Below are positions 17,419 through 26,364 of a DNA stretch of 64,000 bases, piece after piece; the stretch's first letter is position 1; each line of letters starts with the position of its first letter. Origin of the DNA: Marvinbryantia formatexigens DSM 14469 (GTDB lineage: Bacteria > Bacillota > Clostridia > Lachnospirales > Lachnospiraceae); assembly GCF_025148285.1 (NCBI RefSeq), contig NZ_CP102268.1, forward strand, positions 1,178,001 through 1,242,000, given 5' to 3'. A program made the position numbers and the translations under genes. The notes below the pieces were generated by a model. That model worked only from the letters and a program-made list of their open reading frames with translations. It had not been told where the DNA came from and searched no databases.

Positions 17419-18282
17419 ATGGGCAGTCTGTTTGAACGGATAACAGACTGGATTAAAGAGGGCTTAATCGAAGCGATTACAGGACAATACACCGGTATCT
17501 TTGAGTCCGTCAACAGCCAGGTCTCGGATGTGGCCTCACAGGTAGGACAGACACCGCAGGGCTGGAATGGCGGCGTGTTCAGCATGATCCAGAATCTTTC
17601 TGAAACCGTCGTCATTCCCATTGCGGGAATTATCCTGACTTTTGTCCTTGTCTATGAACTGATCCAGATGATCCTGGAAAAGAACAACATGCACGATTTT
17701 GATACGTTCAACATCTTCAAGTGGATTTTCAAAACCTTTGTTGCCACATACCTGCTCACCAACTGCTTTACTATCGTCATGGCGGTGTTTGACGTCGCCC
17801 AGAATGTGGTGAGCCAGAGCGCCGGCGTGATAAACGGGAACATGGACGTCACCGCTGCGCTGGCCGACCTGGAAACGCAGCTTGAAGCAATGGGGATGTG
17901 GGAGCTGATCGGCCTGTGGCTGGAGACCAACATTATCAACCTGTGCATGTGGGTGTTGTCCATCGTGATCTTTGTCATTGTGTATGGCCGTATGATTGAA
18001 ATATATCTTACAGTCAGCCTGGCACCCATACCCTTTTCCACAATGGCAAACCGTGAATGGGGGCAGATGGGGACAAATTACCTGCGCTCCCTGTTTGCTT
18101 TAGGTTTCCAGGGGTTTTTGATCCTGGTCTGCGTTGCAATTTATGCGGTGCTGGTCCAGTCAATCCCTTCTTCCGGCGACATTCACGGCGCAATCTGGGG
18201 CACGGCAGGCTATACGGTCCTGCTGGCCTTTGCCCTGTTTAAGACAGGCTCGCTATCCAAAAGTATTTTTAACTCGCATTAG
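17419..18282 (+). CDS. trbL: VirB6/TrbL-like conjugation membrane protein (CD1112 type)
   Basis: 287 residues with about six membrane segments, including VVIPIAGIILTFVLVYELIQ, FKTFVATYLLTNCFTIVMAV and NLCMWVLSIVIFVIVYGRMI. The segment IEIYLTVSLAPIPFSTMANREWGQMG is characteristic of the VirB6/TrbL-like channel proteins in these elements. It forms part of the inner membrane translocation channel. It has no strong ribosome site and probably depends on translation of the Maff2 gene six bases upstream. Confidence 0.85.
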   Translation: MGSLFERITDWIKEGLIEAITGQYTGIFESVNSQVSDVASQVGQTPQGWNGGVFSMIQNLSETVVIPIAGIILTFVLVYELIQMILEKNNMHDFDTFNIFKWIFKTFVATYLLTNCFTIVMAVFDVAQNVVSQSAGVINGNMDVTAALADLETQLEAMGMWELIGLWLETNIINLCMWVLSIVIFVIVYGRMIEIYLTVSLAPIPFSTMANREWGQMGTNYLRSLFALGFQGFLILVCVAIYAVLVQSIPSSGDIHGAIWGTAGYTVLLAFALFKTGSLSKSIFNSH

Positions 18283-18326
18283 CGTGTAACCAACCTATAT
18301 TTTAACAAGAAGGAGGACTTTTCTAT

Positions 18327-18770
18327 ATGAGTAAGACAAACAACGAACCCATGCAGCCGGAGGCACAGACGGGTGAAAGCTTGAAGCTGGATGTAACTGT
18401 GCGCCCGATTGCCCCGATGGGGAACCTGCTGGCTTACGCCAATGTGACGATTGGGGACTGTTTCAAGATTGACGGCTTCCGCATCTGCTCCGGTGAAAAC
18501 GGCCTGTATGTCAACATGCCTTCCACCCAGGATAAGCAGGGAAAATGGAGGGATGTCTGCTGGCCGGTGACGGCGGATTTCCGCAGGCAGCTTAACGACG
18601 CCCTGATCGAAGGGTACGGCCAGGCGATTGAAAATTTGCAGGCCACCCTTGAAGCGACAAAGGGAGCGGCGGAGAAACCTTCCTTGACCGGTGCCCTGAA
18701 GGATAATGCCGGCAAGGTCAAGACGCAGCCGGCAAAATCTGCTCCCGCCAAGAATGAGCAGGCCCGATAA
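18327..18770 (+). CDS. SpoVG-like protein
   Basis: 147 residues. Residues 20-95 resemble SpoVG (LDVTVRPIAPMGNLLAYANV, FKIDGFRICSGENGLYVNMP, then VCWPVTADFRRQLNDALIEG). SpoVG binds nucleic acid and regulates sporulation and cell-surface genes in Firmicutes; copies inside ICEs are common and unexplained. The C-terminal 50 residues are Ala/Lys-rich and disordered. AAGGAGG lies upstream and the stop codon overlaps the methylase start (TAATG). Confidence 0.8.
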   Translation: MSKTNNEPMQPEAQTGESLKLDVTVRPIAPMGNLLAYANVTIGDCFKIDGFRICSGENGLYVNMPSTQDKQGKWRDVCWPVTADFRRQLNDALIEGYGQAIENLQATLEATKGAAEKPSLTGALKDNAGKVKTQPAKSAPAKNEQAR

Positions 18771-19327
18771 TGCCGGAGGCTGGAAAATATGGCATCGTGT
18801 ACGCAGACCCGCCCTGGCGTTACGATATGAAACGCGGCAATGGGGTGGCGGAAAACCATTACCCCACCATGAGCATAGAAGAAATATGCGCACTGCCGGT
18901 TACAGACCTTGCGGCCAGAGACAGTGCGCTTTTTCTATGGGCCACCTTCCCACAGCTCAATGAAGCCTTCCGGGTGATCGAAGCATGGGGATTCAAATAT
19001 AAGACGCTGGCCTTCCTCTGGCTGAAACAGAACCGGAAAGCGGATTCCTGGTTTTATGGGATGGGATTCTGGACCCGCTCTAATGCGGAGGTGTGCTTAC
19101 TGGCGACCAGGGGGCACCCGAAACGCCAGTGCGCGGGAATCCATCAGTTTGTGATCTCCCATATCGAGCAGCACAGCAAAAAGCCGGACGAGGTACGGGA
19201 TAAGATTGTGAAGCTCATGGGCGACCAGCCCAGGGTAGAGCTTTTTGCAAGACAGCAGACCCCCGGCTGGGATGTGTGGGGCAATGAAGTGGAATCCACG
19301 GTCACGATGCAGGAACGAAATCAGTAA
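18770..19327 (+). CDS. MT-A70 family DNA adenine methyltransferase
   Basis: 185 residues. Contains the catalytic YADPPWRYD motif at residues 11-19, then ALFLWATFPQLNEAFRVIEA and LLATRGHPKR, the order seen in MT-A70-type N6-adenine methyltransferases of phages and ICEs. It probably methylates element DNA, possibly to evade restriction in a new host. No cognate restriction enzyme is nearby, so it is a solitary methylase. It sits between the SpoVG-like and PrgI genes, within the transfer operon and translationally coupled to the former. Confidence 0.85.
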   Translation: MPEAGKYGIVYADPPWRYDMKRGNGVAENHYPTMSIEEICALPVTDLAARDSALFLWATFPQLNEAFRVIEAWGFKYKTLAFLWLKQNRKADSWFYGMGFWTRSNAEVCLLATRGHPKRQCAGIHQFVISHIEQHSKKPDEVRDKIVKLMGDQPRVELFARQQTPGWDVWGNEVESTVTMQERNQ

Positions 19328-19355
19328 GATACAGCATGAATGGAGGTGAATTTAC

Positions 19356-19790
19356 ATGCCCTATGTACCCGTACCCAAAGACTTAACAAAAGTCAAGACC
19401 AAGCTGGCGTTTAACCTGACGAAGCGCCAGCTCATTTGTTTCAGCCTGGCCGCACTGGTGGGGCTGCCGGTATATTTCCTTACCCGCGGCGCTATCGGCA
19501 ACTCGGCGGCAGTGCTGTTGATGATCGGGCTTATGATGCCCTTTTTCTTTTTCGCCATGTATGAGCGGGACGGACAGCCGGCGGAGAAACTTCTGAAAAA
19601 CAGGCTCCGCCATAAGCTCTGGCCGAAGAAACGGCCATACCGGACGGAAAACCTGTATAAATCCATGTCAAAGAAGGAGGTTACGAGGATTGCCAAAAAC
19701 CAAACAGCAGGAGGCCCAGGAAAAACGTCTGCAAAGAAACATCAGGCAGGCAAAAAAGACCAGGGCCGACGCAAAGACAAGCGGAAATAA
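19356..19790 (+). CDS. prgI: PrgI-family conjugation protein
   Basis: 144 residues with two membrane segments (LICFSLAALVGLPVYFL and SAAVLLMIGLMMPFFFFAMY) after the typical start MPYVPVPKDLTKVKTK. PrgI proteins take the place of VirB3 and work with the VirB4 ATPase. The basic C-terminal tail overlaps the start of the virB4 gene by 101 bases in another frame; the tail is Lys/Arg-rich and may be little constrained. Confidence 0.85.
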   Translation: MPYVPVPKDLTKVKTKLAFNLTKRQLICFSLAALVGLPVYFLTRGAIGNSAAVLLMIGLMMPFFFFAMYERDGQPAEKLLKNRLRHKLWPKKRPYRTENLYKSMSKKEVTRIAKNQTAGGPGKTSAKKHQAGKKDQGRRKDKRK

Positions 19791-22158
19791 GACTGTCCGC
19801 ACTAGGCCGCCTAAAAAGGGCGGCTTTTTTGCCGGGCTGAAAACGGACGCCCCGCAGACGGTCCAGCAGAGTATTCCCTATAAGGAAATGTACCGGGATG
19901 GAATCTGCCGGCTGACGGATAAGCTCTACACCAAGACGGTGCAGTTTTTTGATATTAACTACCAGCTTGCACAGGCGGATGACAAAGCGCAGATTTTTGA
20001 GGGCTACTGTGATTTCCTCAATTATTTTGACGCTTCGATCCATGTGCAGCTTACTTTCATCAACCAGCGGGCCAATATGCAGGATTTTGCCCGCAGTATC
20101 GACATTCCCATCCGCGGCGACGAATATGACGGAATCCGCAGAGAGTATGGGGATATGTTAAAGAGCCAGCTCCAAAAAGGCAACAACGGCCTTACAAAGC
20201 GGAAATATATCACCTTCGGCATTGAGGCTGACGACCTTCGCACCGCGAAGATGCGCCTGGAGCGGATCGAGGCCGACGTGCTGGCAAATTTCAAAGCCTT
20301 AGGAGCGCAGGCAAAGCCGTTAGACGGGCTGGAACGCCTGGAGCTCCTTCACAGCCAGCTACACCCGGACGGGCAGGAAAAGTTTCATTTTACCTGGGCG
20401 GACCTGCCGAAAACGGGGCTTTCCACAAAGGATTTTATTGCGCCCTCCGGCCTGTCGTTCTCGAATGACGGAAAGACCTTCCGGGTGGCCGACCATTCCG
20501 GGGCGGTGTCTTTTTTGCAGATTTTAGCGCCGGAACTGACGGACCGGCTGCTGGCGGAGCTTTTGGACCTGGACGACGCCGTGACGGTGAACCTGCATAT
20601 CCAGTCCATTGACCAGACCCAGGCGATCAAGAACATCAAGCGCAAGATGTCCGATTTGCAGAAAATGACCATTGAGGAACAGAAGAAAGCGGTCCGTGCC
20701 GGGTATGACATGGACATCATACCTACCGACCTTGCCACCTACGGCGAAGAAGCAAAGAATCTCTTACAGGATTTGCAGAGCCGGAATGAGCGCATGTTTC
20801 TTGTGACGGTGCTGGTGGAGAATATCGCTTCCAAACGGCAAAAGCTGTTTAATGATATTCTGTCTGCCTCCGGTATTGCGCAGAAATATAACTGTGCCCT
20901 GAAACGTCTGGACTACCAGCAGGAACAGGGGCTTATGTCCTCTCTTGCCTTAGGGTTGAACCAGATTGAAATTGAGCGTGGGCTTACGACCAGCAGCACC
21001 GCCATTTTCGTGCCGTTTACGACCTGCGAGCTGTTCCAGGAGGGCGAGGCTCTTTATTATGGTCTGAACGCATTAAGTAATAACCTGATCATGGCGAACC
21101 GCAAGAACTTAAAGAATCCAAACGGCCTGTTCCTGGGAACGCCCGGCAGCGGCAAGTCCTTCTCTGCCAAGCGTGAGATCGTCAACGTGTTCCTTTTGAC
21201 GGAGGATGACATCATTATTGCAGACCCGGAAAATGAGTACGGGCCTCTGGTACAGCAGTTTGGAGCCCAGGGGCAGGTCATTGACATTTCCCCGACTTCC
21301 ACCAACTATATCAATCCGATGGACATTAACCTGGACTATTCGGACGATGAAAATCCCATCACACTGAAAAGCGATTTTATCCTGTCGCTGTGTGACCTGA
21401 TTATCGGCGGCAAGGAAGGGCTTTCCCCGATTGAGAGGACCATCATTGACCGCTGCACGAGGCTTGTGTACCGGGATTACCTGCAGAACCCGCGCCCGGA
21501 GAATATGCCGGTCCTGGGCGACCTGTATGAGCTGCTTTTGAAACAGGCGGAGCCGGAGGCGCAGAATATCGCTACGGCGCTGGAAATCTACGTCAATGGC
21601 TCCCTGAATGTGTTCAATCACCGTTCCAACATTGACATGAACAACCACCGGGTACTCTGCTTCCAGCTCAAATCTCTGGGCAAGGCCCTGAAAGAGATCG
21701 GGCTTCTCATTATGCAGGATGCCGTGTGGAACCGTGTTACCGCCAACCGCTCGAAGCACAAGACGACCTGGTTCTATATCGACGAATTCCATCTCCTTTT
21801 GAAAGGGCAGACCGGAAGTTTCAGCGTGGAGATATGGAAACGGTTCAGGAAATGGGGCGGCATACCGAGCGGCCTGACGCAGAATGTGAAAGACCTGCTG
21901 GCCTCCCGTGAGATTGAGAATATCTTTGAGAACTCGGATTTTATCTACATGCTGAACCAAGCCCAGGGGGACCGGCAGATTTTGGCGAAACAGTTGGGAA
22001 TTTCCCCGCACCAGCTTTCTTATGTAACCCATTCCGGTCCCGGCGAGGGGCTTCTGTTTTTCGGAAATGTGATTATCCCCTTTGTCGATCATTTTCCGAA
22101 AGACACCCTGTTATACAGCGTACTCACAACACGGCCTGATGAAGTGGCAGGTGCATAA
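19690..22158 (+). CDS. virB4: VirB4-like conjugation ATPase (CD1110 type)
   Basis: 822 residues from TTG, with AAGGAGGTTACG upstream. Walker A GTPGSGKSFS is at about residue 484 and Walker B FYIDEFHLLL at about 695, followed by GLTQNVKDLL and NSDFIYMLNQAQGDRQIL, typical of VirB4/TraE ATPases. It powers assembly and transport through the conjugation channel at the inner membrane. The N-terminal 30 residues are basic and overlap prgI. Start choice is supported by the ribosome site; the next in-frame starts would remove part of the basic segment only. Confidence 0.9.
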   Translation: MPKTKQQEAQEKRLQRNIRQAKKTRADAKTSGNKTVRTRPPKKGGFFAGLKTDAPQTVQQSIPYKEMYRDGICRLTDKLYTKTVQFFDINYQLAQADDKAQIFEGYCDFLNYFDASIHVQLTFINQRANMQDFARSIDIPIRGDEYDGIRREYGDMLKSQLQKGNNGLTKRKYITFGIEADDLRTAKMRLERIEADVLANFKALGAQAKPLDGLERLELLHSQLHPDGQEKFHFTWADLPKTGLSTKDFIAPSGLSFSNDGKTFRVADHSGAVSFLQILAPELTDRLLAELLDLDDAVTVNLHIQSIDQTQAIKNIKRKMSDLQKMTIEEQKKAVRAGYDMDIIPTDLATYGEEAKNLLQDLQSRNERMFLVTVLVENIASKRQKLFNDILSASGIAQKYNCALKRLDYQQEQGLMSSLALGLNQIEIERGLTTSSTAIFVPFTTCELFQEGEALYYGLNALSNNLIMANRKNLKNPNGLFLGTPGSGKSFSAKREIVNVFLLTEDDIIIADPENEYGPLVQQFGAQGQVIDISPTSTNYINPMDINLDYSDDENPITLKSDFILSLCDLIIGGKEGLSPIERTIIDRCTRLVYRDYLQNPRPENMPVLGDLYELLLKQAEPEAQNIATALEIYVNGSLNVFNHRSNIDMNNHRVLCFQLKSLGKALKEIGLLIMQDAVWNRVTANRSKHKTTWFYIDEFHLLLKGQTGSFSVEIWKRFRKWGGIPSGLTQNVKDLLASREIENIFENSDFIYMLNQAQGDRQILAKQLGISPHQLSYVTHSGPGEGLLFFGNVIIPFVDHFPKDTLLYSVLTTRPDEVAGA

Positions 22159-22193
22159 ATTCCCGAAAATAAAAATGACTGGAGGTGATAACA

Positions 22194-24866
22194 GTGCCGC
22201 GGGAAAAAGAATTTCAGAGGAAAAAGAAAGATACCCGGATGCCGGTCCGTGATTCCCATGCGGAGGAACGGATGGACACCCGGCAGAGCGAACAGGATTT
22301 TAACCTGCTGCGGGTCAGGGATGCCCCTTCTTCTTTGGGAACGGCCCGGAGCCGGAGGTATGAAACCGCAGCACAGCAGGCAGCGGATGATACACAGCCT
22401 TTCAAAGCGGATGTACCGCAGCAGGCGGATATTTCCATACCGGAACATTTGGAAAGCAGGGATATGGACCATGAGCCGGCACGGGCACCTGAAACACGGA
22501 ACCCTCTGGAACCGGGAACTTCTGCACCGGAACCGCGCCGGAGGGATTTCAGATATGTGGATTCCCGGCGTGAGGATTCTGACAGCGGCAATTCTGATAT
22601 AGGGCACTCCACGCAAGGAGAATCCATCCAGACAGATCGCCGTTCCCGGATGCACCAGCACGGCAACAAATACCAGCAGCGTTTCCAGGAGGCGGCAAAA
22701 TCCGAGGAACCAAAGGAGAAACCACCGGAGGCAGCCGAAGGAGAGCCAAAACGGCCTTCCAAGCTGGAATTTACCGCTGACGAACTCCCACCAGAGGCAA
22801 AAGATACAAAGCTCACCAAAGCCCGGAGGAAAGCGGAACGGACAGCGGAAAAACTGGAGCAGGCGGAAAACCGTCTGCCTGCCCGCCGTAAGCTGCGGAT
22901 GGAAACATCTTCTGATCCTGATACGGGTAAGGCCAAAAAACGCCTGAAATTTGAAAAGGAGGTTAAAACACAACGGGCCCATGTAAAGGGTTCTGTTCCG
23001 ATGCGCCCGGTTAAGGCCGGCGCAAATATGGCGGTTGGCTACGCCCACAAAAAAATCTACCAGGCGGAGAATGAAAATGTCGGCATTAAAGCGGCCCACC
23101 GCACCGAGCTTGTAAGCGAGTCGGGGCTGCGCATGGCATATCACAGGCATAAGACCGCGCCATACCGCAGGGTGGCAAAATTACAGCAGAAATCAGCCAG
23201 GGCCAATGCCCGGCTTGCCTACCGGCAGGCATTACAGGACAACCCGGAGCTGAAGAAAAATCTTCTTGCCCGGATGTGGCAGAAACAAAAACTAAAACGC
23301 CAGTATGCCAAAGCAGCCAGAGAGGCGAAAAAAGCGGGAAAGCGGGCAAAGGACACCGCCGTTACCACGGAAAAGATTGCTGCAAGTGTGGTTCACGCTG
23401 TCAAGCGCCACCCGGTTCTATGCGGAATCGTGATCCTGCTCCTTTTGGTATTTTTCCTGATCGCTTCCTTGTTTTCTTCCTTTTCCAATATTGGAACCGG
23501 AGGGCTGGGGAGCCTTGCCGCCTCTACTTATCTGGCGGACGACGCGGACATCAACAATGCGGAGCTTATATATACCGAGTGGGAAACGGACCTGCAGATG
23601 CAGATCAACCGTGTGGAATCGGACCGGCCCGGTTATGACGAGTACCGCTATAATATCGGCCCCATTGAGCATGATCCTTATGTTTTAATGGGGTATCTCA
23701 CCTCTGCGTATCAGGATTTCACCTATGCACAGATCGAGAGCGTCCTCCGGGAGCTTTTTAACGGGCAGTATTCCCTATCCTTCACGGAGGAAACGGAAAT
23801 CCGCTACCGGACAGAAACAAGCATTGACCCGGAGACCGGCGAGGAAACAGAGGAAGAAGTGCCTTATGAGTGGCACATCTTAAATGTAACGCTTACTTCC
23901 ATGCCGCTTGAAAACCTGGTGGTTTCACGCATGGACGCAGACCAGAAAGAAATCTGCGAGATTTTATTGCAGACCAAAGGAAACCGGCAGTATGTGAAAA
24001 ATGTGTTTGGCACCAACTGGCTGCCCTATGTCACCAGCTACTACGGCTACCGGGTACACCCGATCAGCGGGGAAAAGAACTACCATACCGGCGTTGACAT
24101 CGGGATGCCCCAGGGCACGGAAATTTTGGCCGGGCATGACGGCACGGTCACGCTGGCAGGAAACGCGGGCGGCTATGGCCTGTGCGTCGCCATTGAGGGC
24201 GAGGCTTACGAGGGGTACTCCCTTACCACCAAATACGGCCACTGTTCACAAATCTTAGTATCTGCCGGACAGGAGGTAAAGGCCGGGGATGTGATCGCAA
24301 AGGTCGGCAGCACCGGAAACTCCACCGGGCCGCACCTGCACCTGGAGGTATTGGTTGACGGACAGTATAGGAACCCGTTGTATTTTGCCGATACCGGCGA
24401 TACCAGCGAGCGGCATCTGCCGGCAGCAGGCGCAGGCGGCGGGGGGAATTATTTCAATTATGATGTACCGCCGGAGGCCCTTGCGGATGAAAAATTTGCG
24501 GCTATGCTTGCGGAGGCTGAAAAGTATTTAGGCTATCCGTATGTGTGGGGAGGCGCAAGCCCTTCCACTTCCTTTGACTGTTCCGGGTATGTTTCCTGGG
24601 TAGTTAATCACTGTGGAGTGGGCTGGAATTTCGGACGCCTGACCGCAGACGGGCTTTTAGGCGTGTGTACGCCAGTATCAAGCGCCGATGCAAGGCCCGG
24701 CGACCTGATCTTCTTCCAGGGGACCTACAATACCAGCGGCGCAAGCCATGTGGGAATCTATGTGGGTAACGGGATGATGATCCATTGTGGGGACCCGATC
24801 TCCTACGCAAACATCAACACAAGCTACTGGCAGCAGCACTTTTATACATTTGGGCGTCTGCCCTGA
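22194..24866 (+). CDS. Cell-wall hydrolase with M23 and NlpC/P60 domains (CD1108 type)
   Basis: 890 residues from GTG 22194, spaced from GGAGGTGAT. A long basic disordered cytoplasmic region (1-400) precedes one membrane helix (HPVLCGIVILLLLVFFLIAS, about 405-425), so the C-terminus faces outside. An M23 peptidase domain (HTGVDIGMPQGTEI at about 630, GPHLHLEV) is followed by NlpC/P60 (FDCSGYVSW with catalytic Cys at about 795, SHVGIYVG with His at about 851). It opens the peptidoglycan for the mating channel, like CwlT/VirB1 proteins. The pairing of M23 with NlpC/P60 in one chain is usual in this ICE family. Confidence 0.88.
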   Translation: MPREKEFQRKKKDTRMPVRDSHAEERMDTRQSEQDFNLLRVRDAPSSLGTARSRRYETAAQQAADDTQPFKADVPQQADISIPEHLESRDMDHEPARAPETRNPLEPGTSAPEPRRRDFRYVDSRREDSDSGNSDIGHSTQGESIQTDRRSRMHQHGNKYQQRFQEAAKSEEPKEKPPEAAEGEPKRPSKLEFTADELPPEAKDTKLTKARRKAERTAEKLEQAENRLPARRKLRMETSSDPDTGKAKKRLKFEKEVKTQRAHVKGSVPMRPVKAGANMAVGYAHKKIYQAENENVGIKAAHRTELVSESGLRMAYHRHKTAPYRRVAKLQQKSARANARLAYRQALQDNPELKKNLLARMWQKQKLKRQYAKAAREAKKAGKRAKDTAVTTEKIAASVVHAVKRHPVLCGIVILLLLVFFLIASLFSSFSNIGTGGLGSLAASTYLADDADINNAELIYTEWETDLQMQINRVESDRPGYDEYRYNIGPIEHDPYVLMGYLTSAYQDFTYAQIESVLRELFNGQYSLSFTEETEIRYRTETSIDPETGEETEEEVPYEWHILNVTLTSMPLENLVVSRMDADQKEICEILLQTKGNRQYVKNVFGTNWLPYVTSYYGYRVHPISGEKNYHTGVDIGMPQGTEILAGHDGTVTLAGNAGGYGLCVAIEGEAYEGYSLTTKYGHCSQILVSAGQEVKAGDVIAKVGSTGNSTGPHLHLEVLVDGQYRNPLYFADTGDTSERHLPAAGAGGGGNYFNYDVPPEALADEKFAAMLAEAEKYLGYPYVWGGASPSTSFDCSGYVSWVVNHCGVGWNFGRLTADGLLGVCTPVSSADARPGDLIFFQGTYNTSGASHVGIYVGNGMMIHCGDPISYANINTSYWQQHFYTFGRLP

Positions 24867-24884
24867 CAGATTGGAGGTAATAAA

Positions 24885-25130
24885 TTGAACCCTAAGATTG
24901 AAAAACTGGAGAAAGAGATCGACAAGACAAAAAACAAGATTGCGGAGATGCAGGCCAGGCTCCGCGACCTGGAAAAACAGAAAACGGAGCTGGAGAACAC
25001 CGACTATGTGGCGATTGCCCGCAGCTTCCATCTGACGCCCCAGCAGTTGGCCGAATTTCTGAAATCGCAGCAGGCCGCTCCGTCCGGAGATGGCCCGCTT
25101 AAGAAACAGGAGGACATGAATGAGGACTAA
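24885..25130 (+). CDS. DUF4315-family coiled-coil protein
   Basis: 81 residues from TTG with GGAGG upstream. A long coiled coil (KIEKLEKEIDKTKNKIAEMQ to LEKQKTELEN) and a short helical tail (FHLTPQQLAEFLKS), the DUF4315 pattern that regularly sits between the cell-wall hydrolase and DUF4366 genes in these operons. The function is unknown. It overlaps the next gene by 11 bases. Confidence 0.8.
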   Translation: MNPKIEKLEKEIDKTKNKIAEMQARLRDLEKQKTELENTDYVAIARSFHLTPQQLAEFLKSQQAAPSGDGPLKKQEDMNED

Positions 25131-26364
25131 AAAAATCTCTCTGCTACTGGCGCTTGTGCTTGTCATAAGCGCCATCGCTTTGCCCCTGACGGCTTATGCT
25201 GCCGGGGACAAAGATACCACACCGCCGGAGCTTGCGGCTTCTCTGGACGGCGGTACGCTGAAAGTAGAAAGCAGCGACGACAATTCCGGCGTAGAAGCGG
25301 TCTTTGTGGACGGGAACCGTATCAACTCCCTGACCAATGGGGCGGCTACCGTCACCTTAAAGGATTATGCCGGCACAGGAAAACAGGTAAACGTGTATGC
25401 CCAGGATTATGCCGGGAACCGCTCAAAGACCGTGAAGTTTGAAAATCCCTATTATGAGGAACCGACGCCCACGGAAAAACCTGCGGAAACGGTGCAGCAG
25501 AACCAGAGCAGCAAGCCGGTAAAACCGGCACAGGTCCAGGCTGCTTCTTCCGGCAGTACCAATCATAACGCCCAAAGCAGCAATTCAGGCAGTAATGCTT
25601 CCGGGAATAGTTCTAATGCGGGTACCAATACCGGCAGCAATACAGCCTCCGGCACAAATGGCGGCAGCTCCAATTCCCAGGAAGAAACGGAAACCACTTC
25701 CTCTATCCCGGATGGCGCGTTTACCCCGGAGGGAACCGGCACAGTGCTGGATGAAGCTACTGGCGAGGGTGACGATAAGCAGTTTTACACGATCACCACC
25801 GAGGCCGGAAATGTGTTCTATCTTATCATTGACGGCAAGCGTGACGACAACAACGTCTACTTCCTGAATGGTGTTACCGAAGCTGACCTGATGGCTCTGG
25901 CGGAAAAGAACGAGGGCACCATGAGCGTGATTCCAACAGAGGACGTCTGCACCTGTACGGATAAATGCGAAGCCGGCGAAGTCAATACCGCCTGCTCGGT
26001 CTGCAAGAATGACCTCAAAGGCTGCACCGGAAAGGAAAGACCTGCAGAAACAGAGGAACTCGCACAGACCGAACCGCCGAAAAAGGACAACGGCAGCGCC
26101 GGCACGATTATCTTTATTATCGTTGCCTTGCTTGCGGTAGGCGGCGTTGGCTATTATGTAAAGATCGTCCGTCCGAAGCAGCAGGCAGAGGATGACGAAG
26201 ATTTCGAGGATGACGGCTACGGCGAAGGCTTTGACCCGGATGAAGCCTATGGAGAGCCAGCAGCAGCTTCGCAGCGACCCATACAGCCGGCACGGGAACG
26301 GCCATGCAGATGCCAACCAGTATTTCAGTGTGATTGCCGGACGTCCTGCGGAAAAAGCCTATAA
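25120..26364 (+). CDS. DUF4366 secreted/membrane protein (CD1107 type), altered C-terminus
   Basis: 414 residues as read. An N-terminal signal peptide (ISLLLALVLVISAIALPLTA, cut near AYA-AG), an extracellular beta domain, a Ser/Asn/Gly-rich linker (about 150-195), the DUF4366 core (QFYTITTEAGNVFYLIIDGK), a Cys-rich stretch, then a membrane helix (IFIIVALLAVGGVGYYV) and an acidic tail. The tail reads normally to GFDPDEAYGEP, after which 36 unrelated residues rich in Arg, Pro and Cys follow. These overlap the adhesin frame, so the gene's natural end appears lost at a deletion junction near 26250. Confidence 0.8.
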   Translation: MRTKKISLLLALVLVISAIALPLTAYAAGDKDTTPPELAASLDGGTLKVESSDDNSGVEAVFVDGNRINSLTNGAATVTLKDYAGTGKQVNVYAQDYAGNRSKTVKFENPYYEEPTPTEKPAETVQQNQSSKPVKPAQVQAASSGSTNHNAQSSNSGSNASGNSSNAGTNTGSNTASGTNGGSSNSQEETETTSSIPDGAFTPEGTGTVLDEATGEGDDKQFYTITTEAGNVFYLIIDGKRDDNNVYFLNGVTEADLMALAEKNEGTMSVIPTEDVCTCTDKCEAGEVNTACSVCKNDLKGCTGKERPAETEELAQTEPPKKDNGSAGTIIFIIVALLAVGGVGYYVKIVRPKQQAEDDEDFEDDGYGEGFDPDEAYGEPAAASQRPIQPARERPCRCQPVFQCDCRTSCGKSL

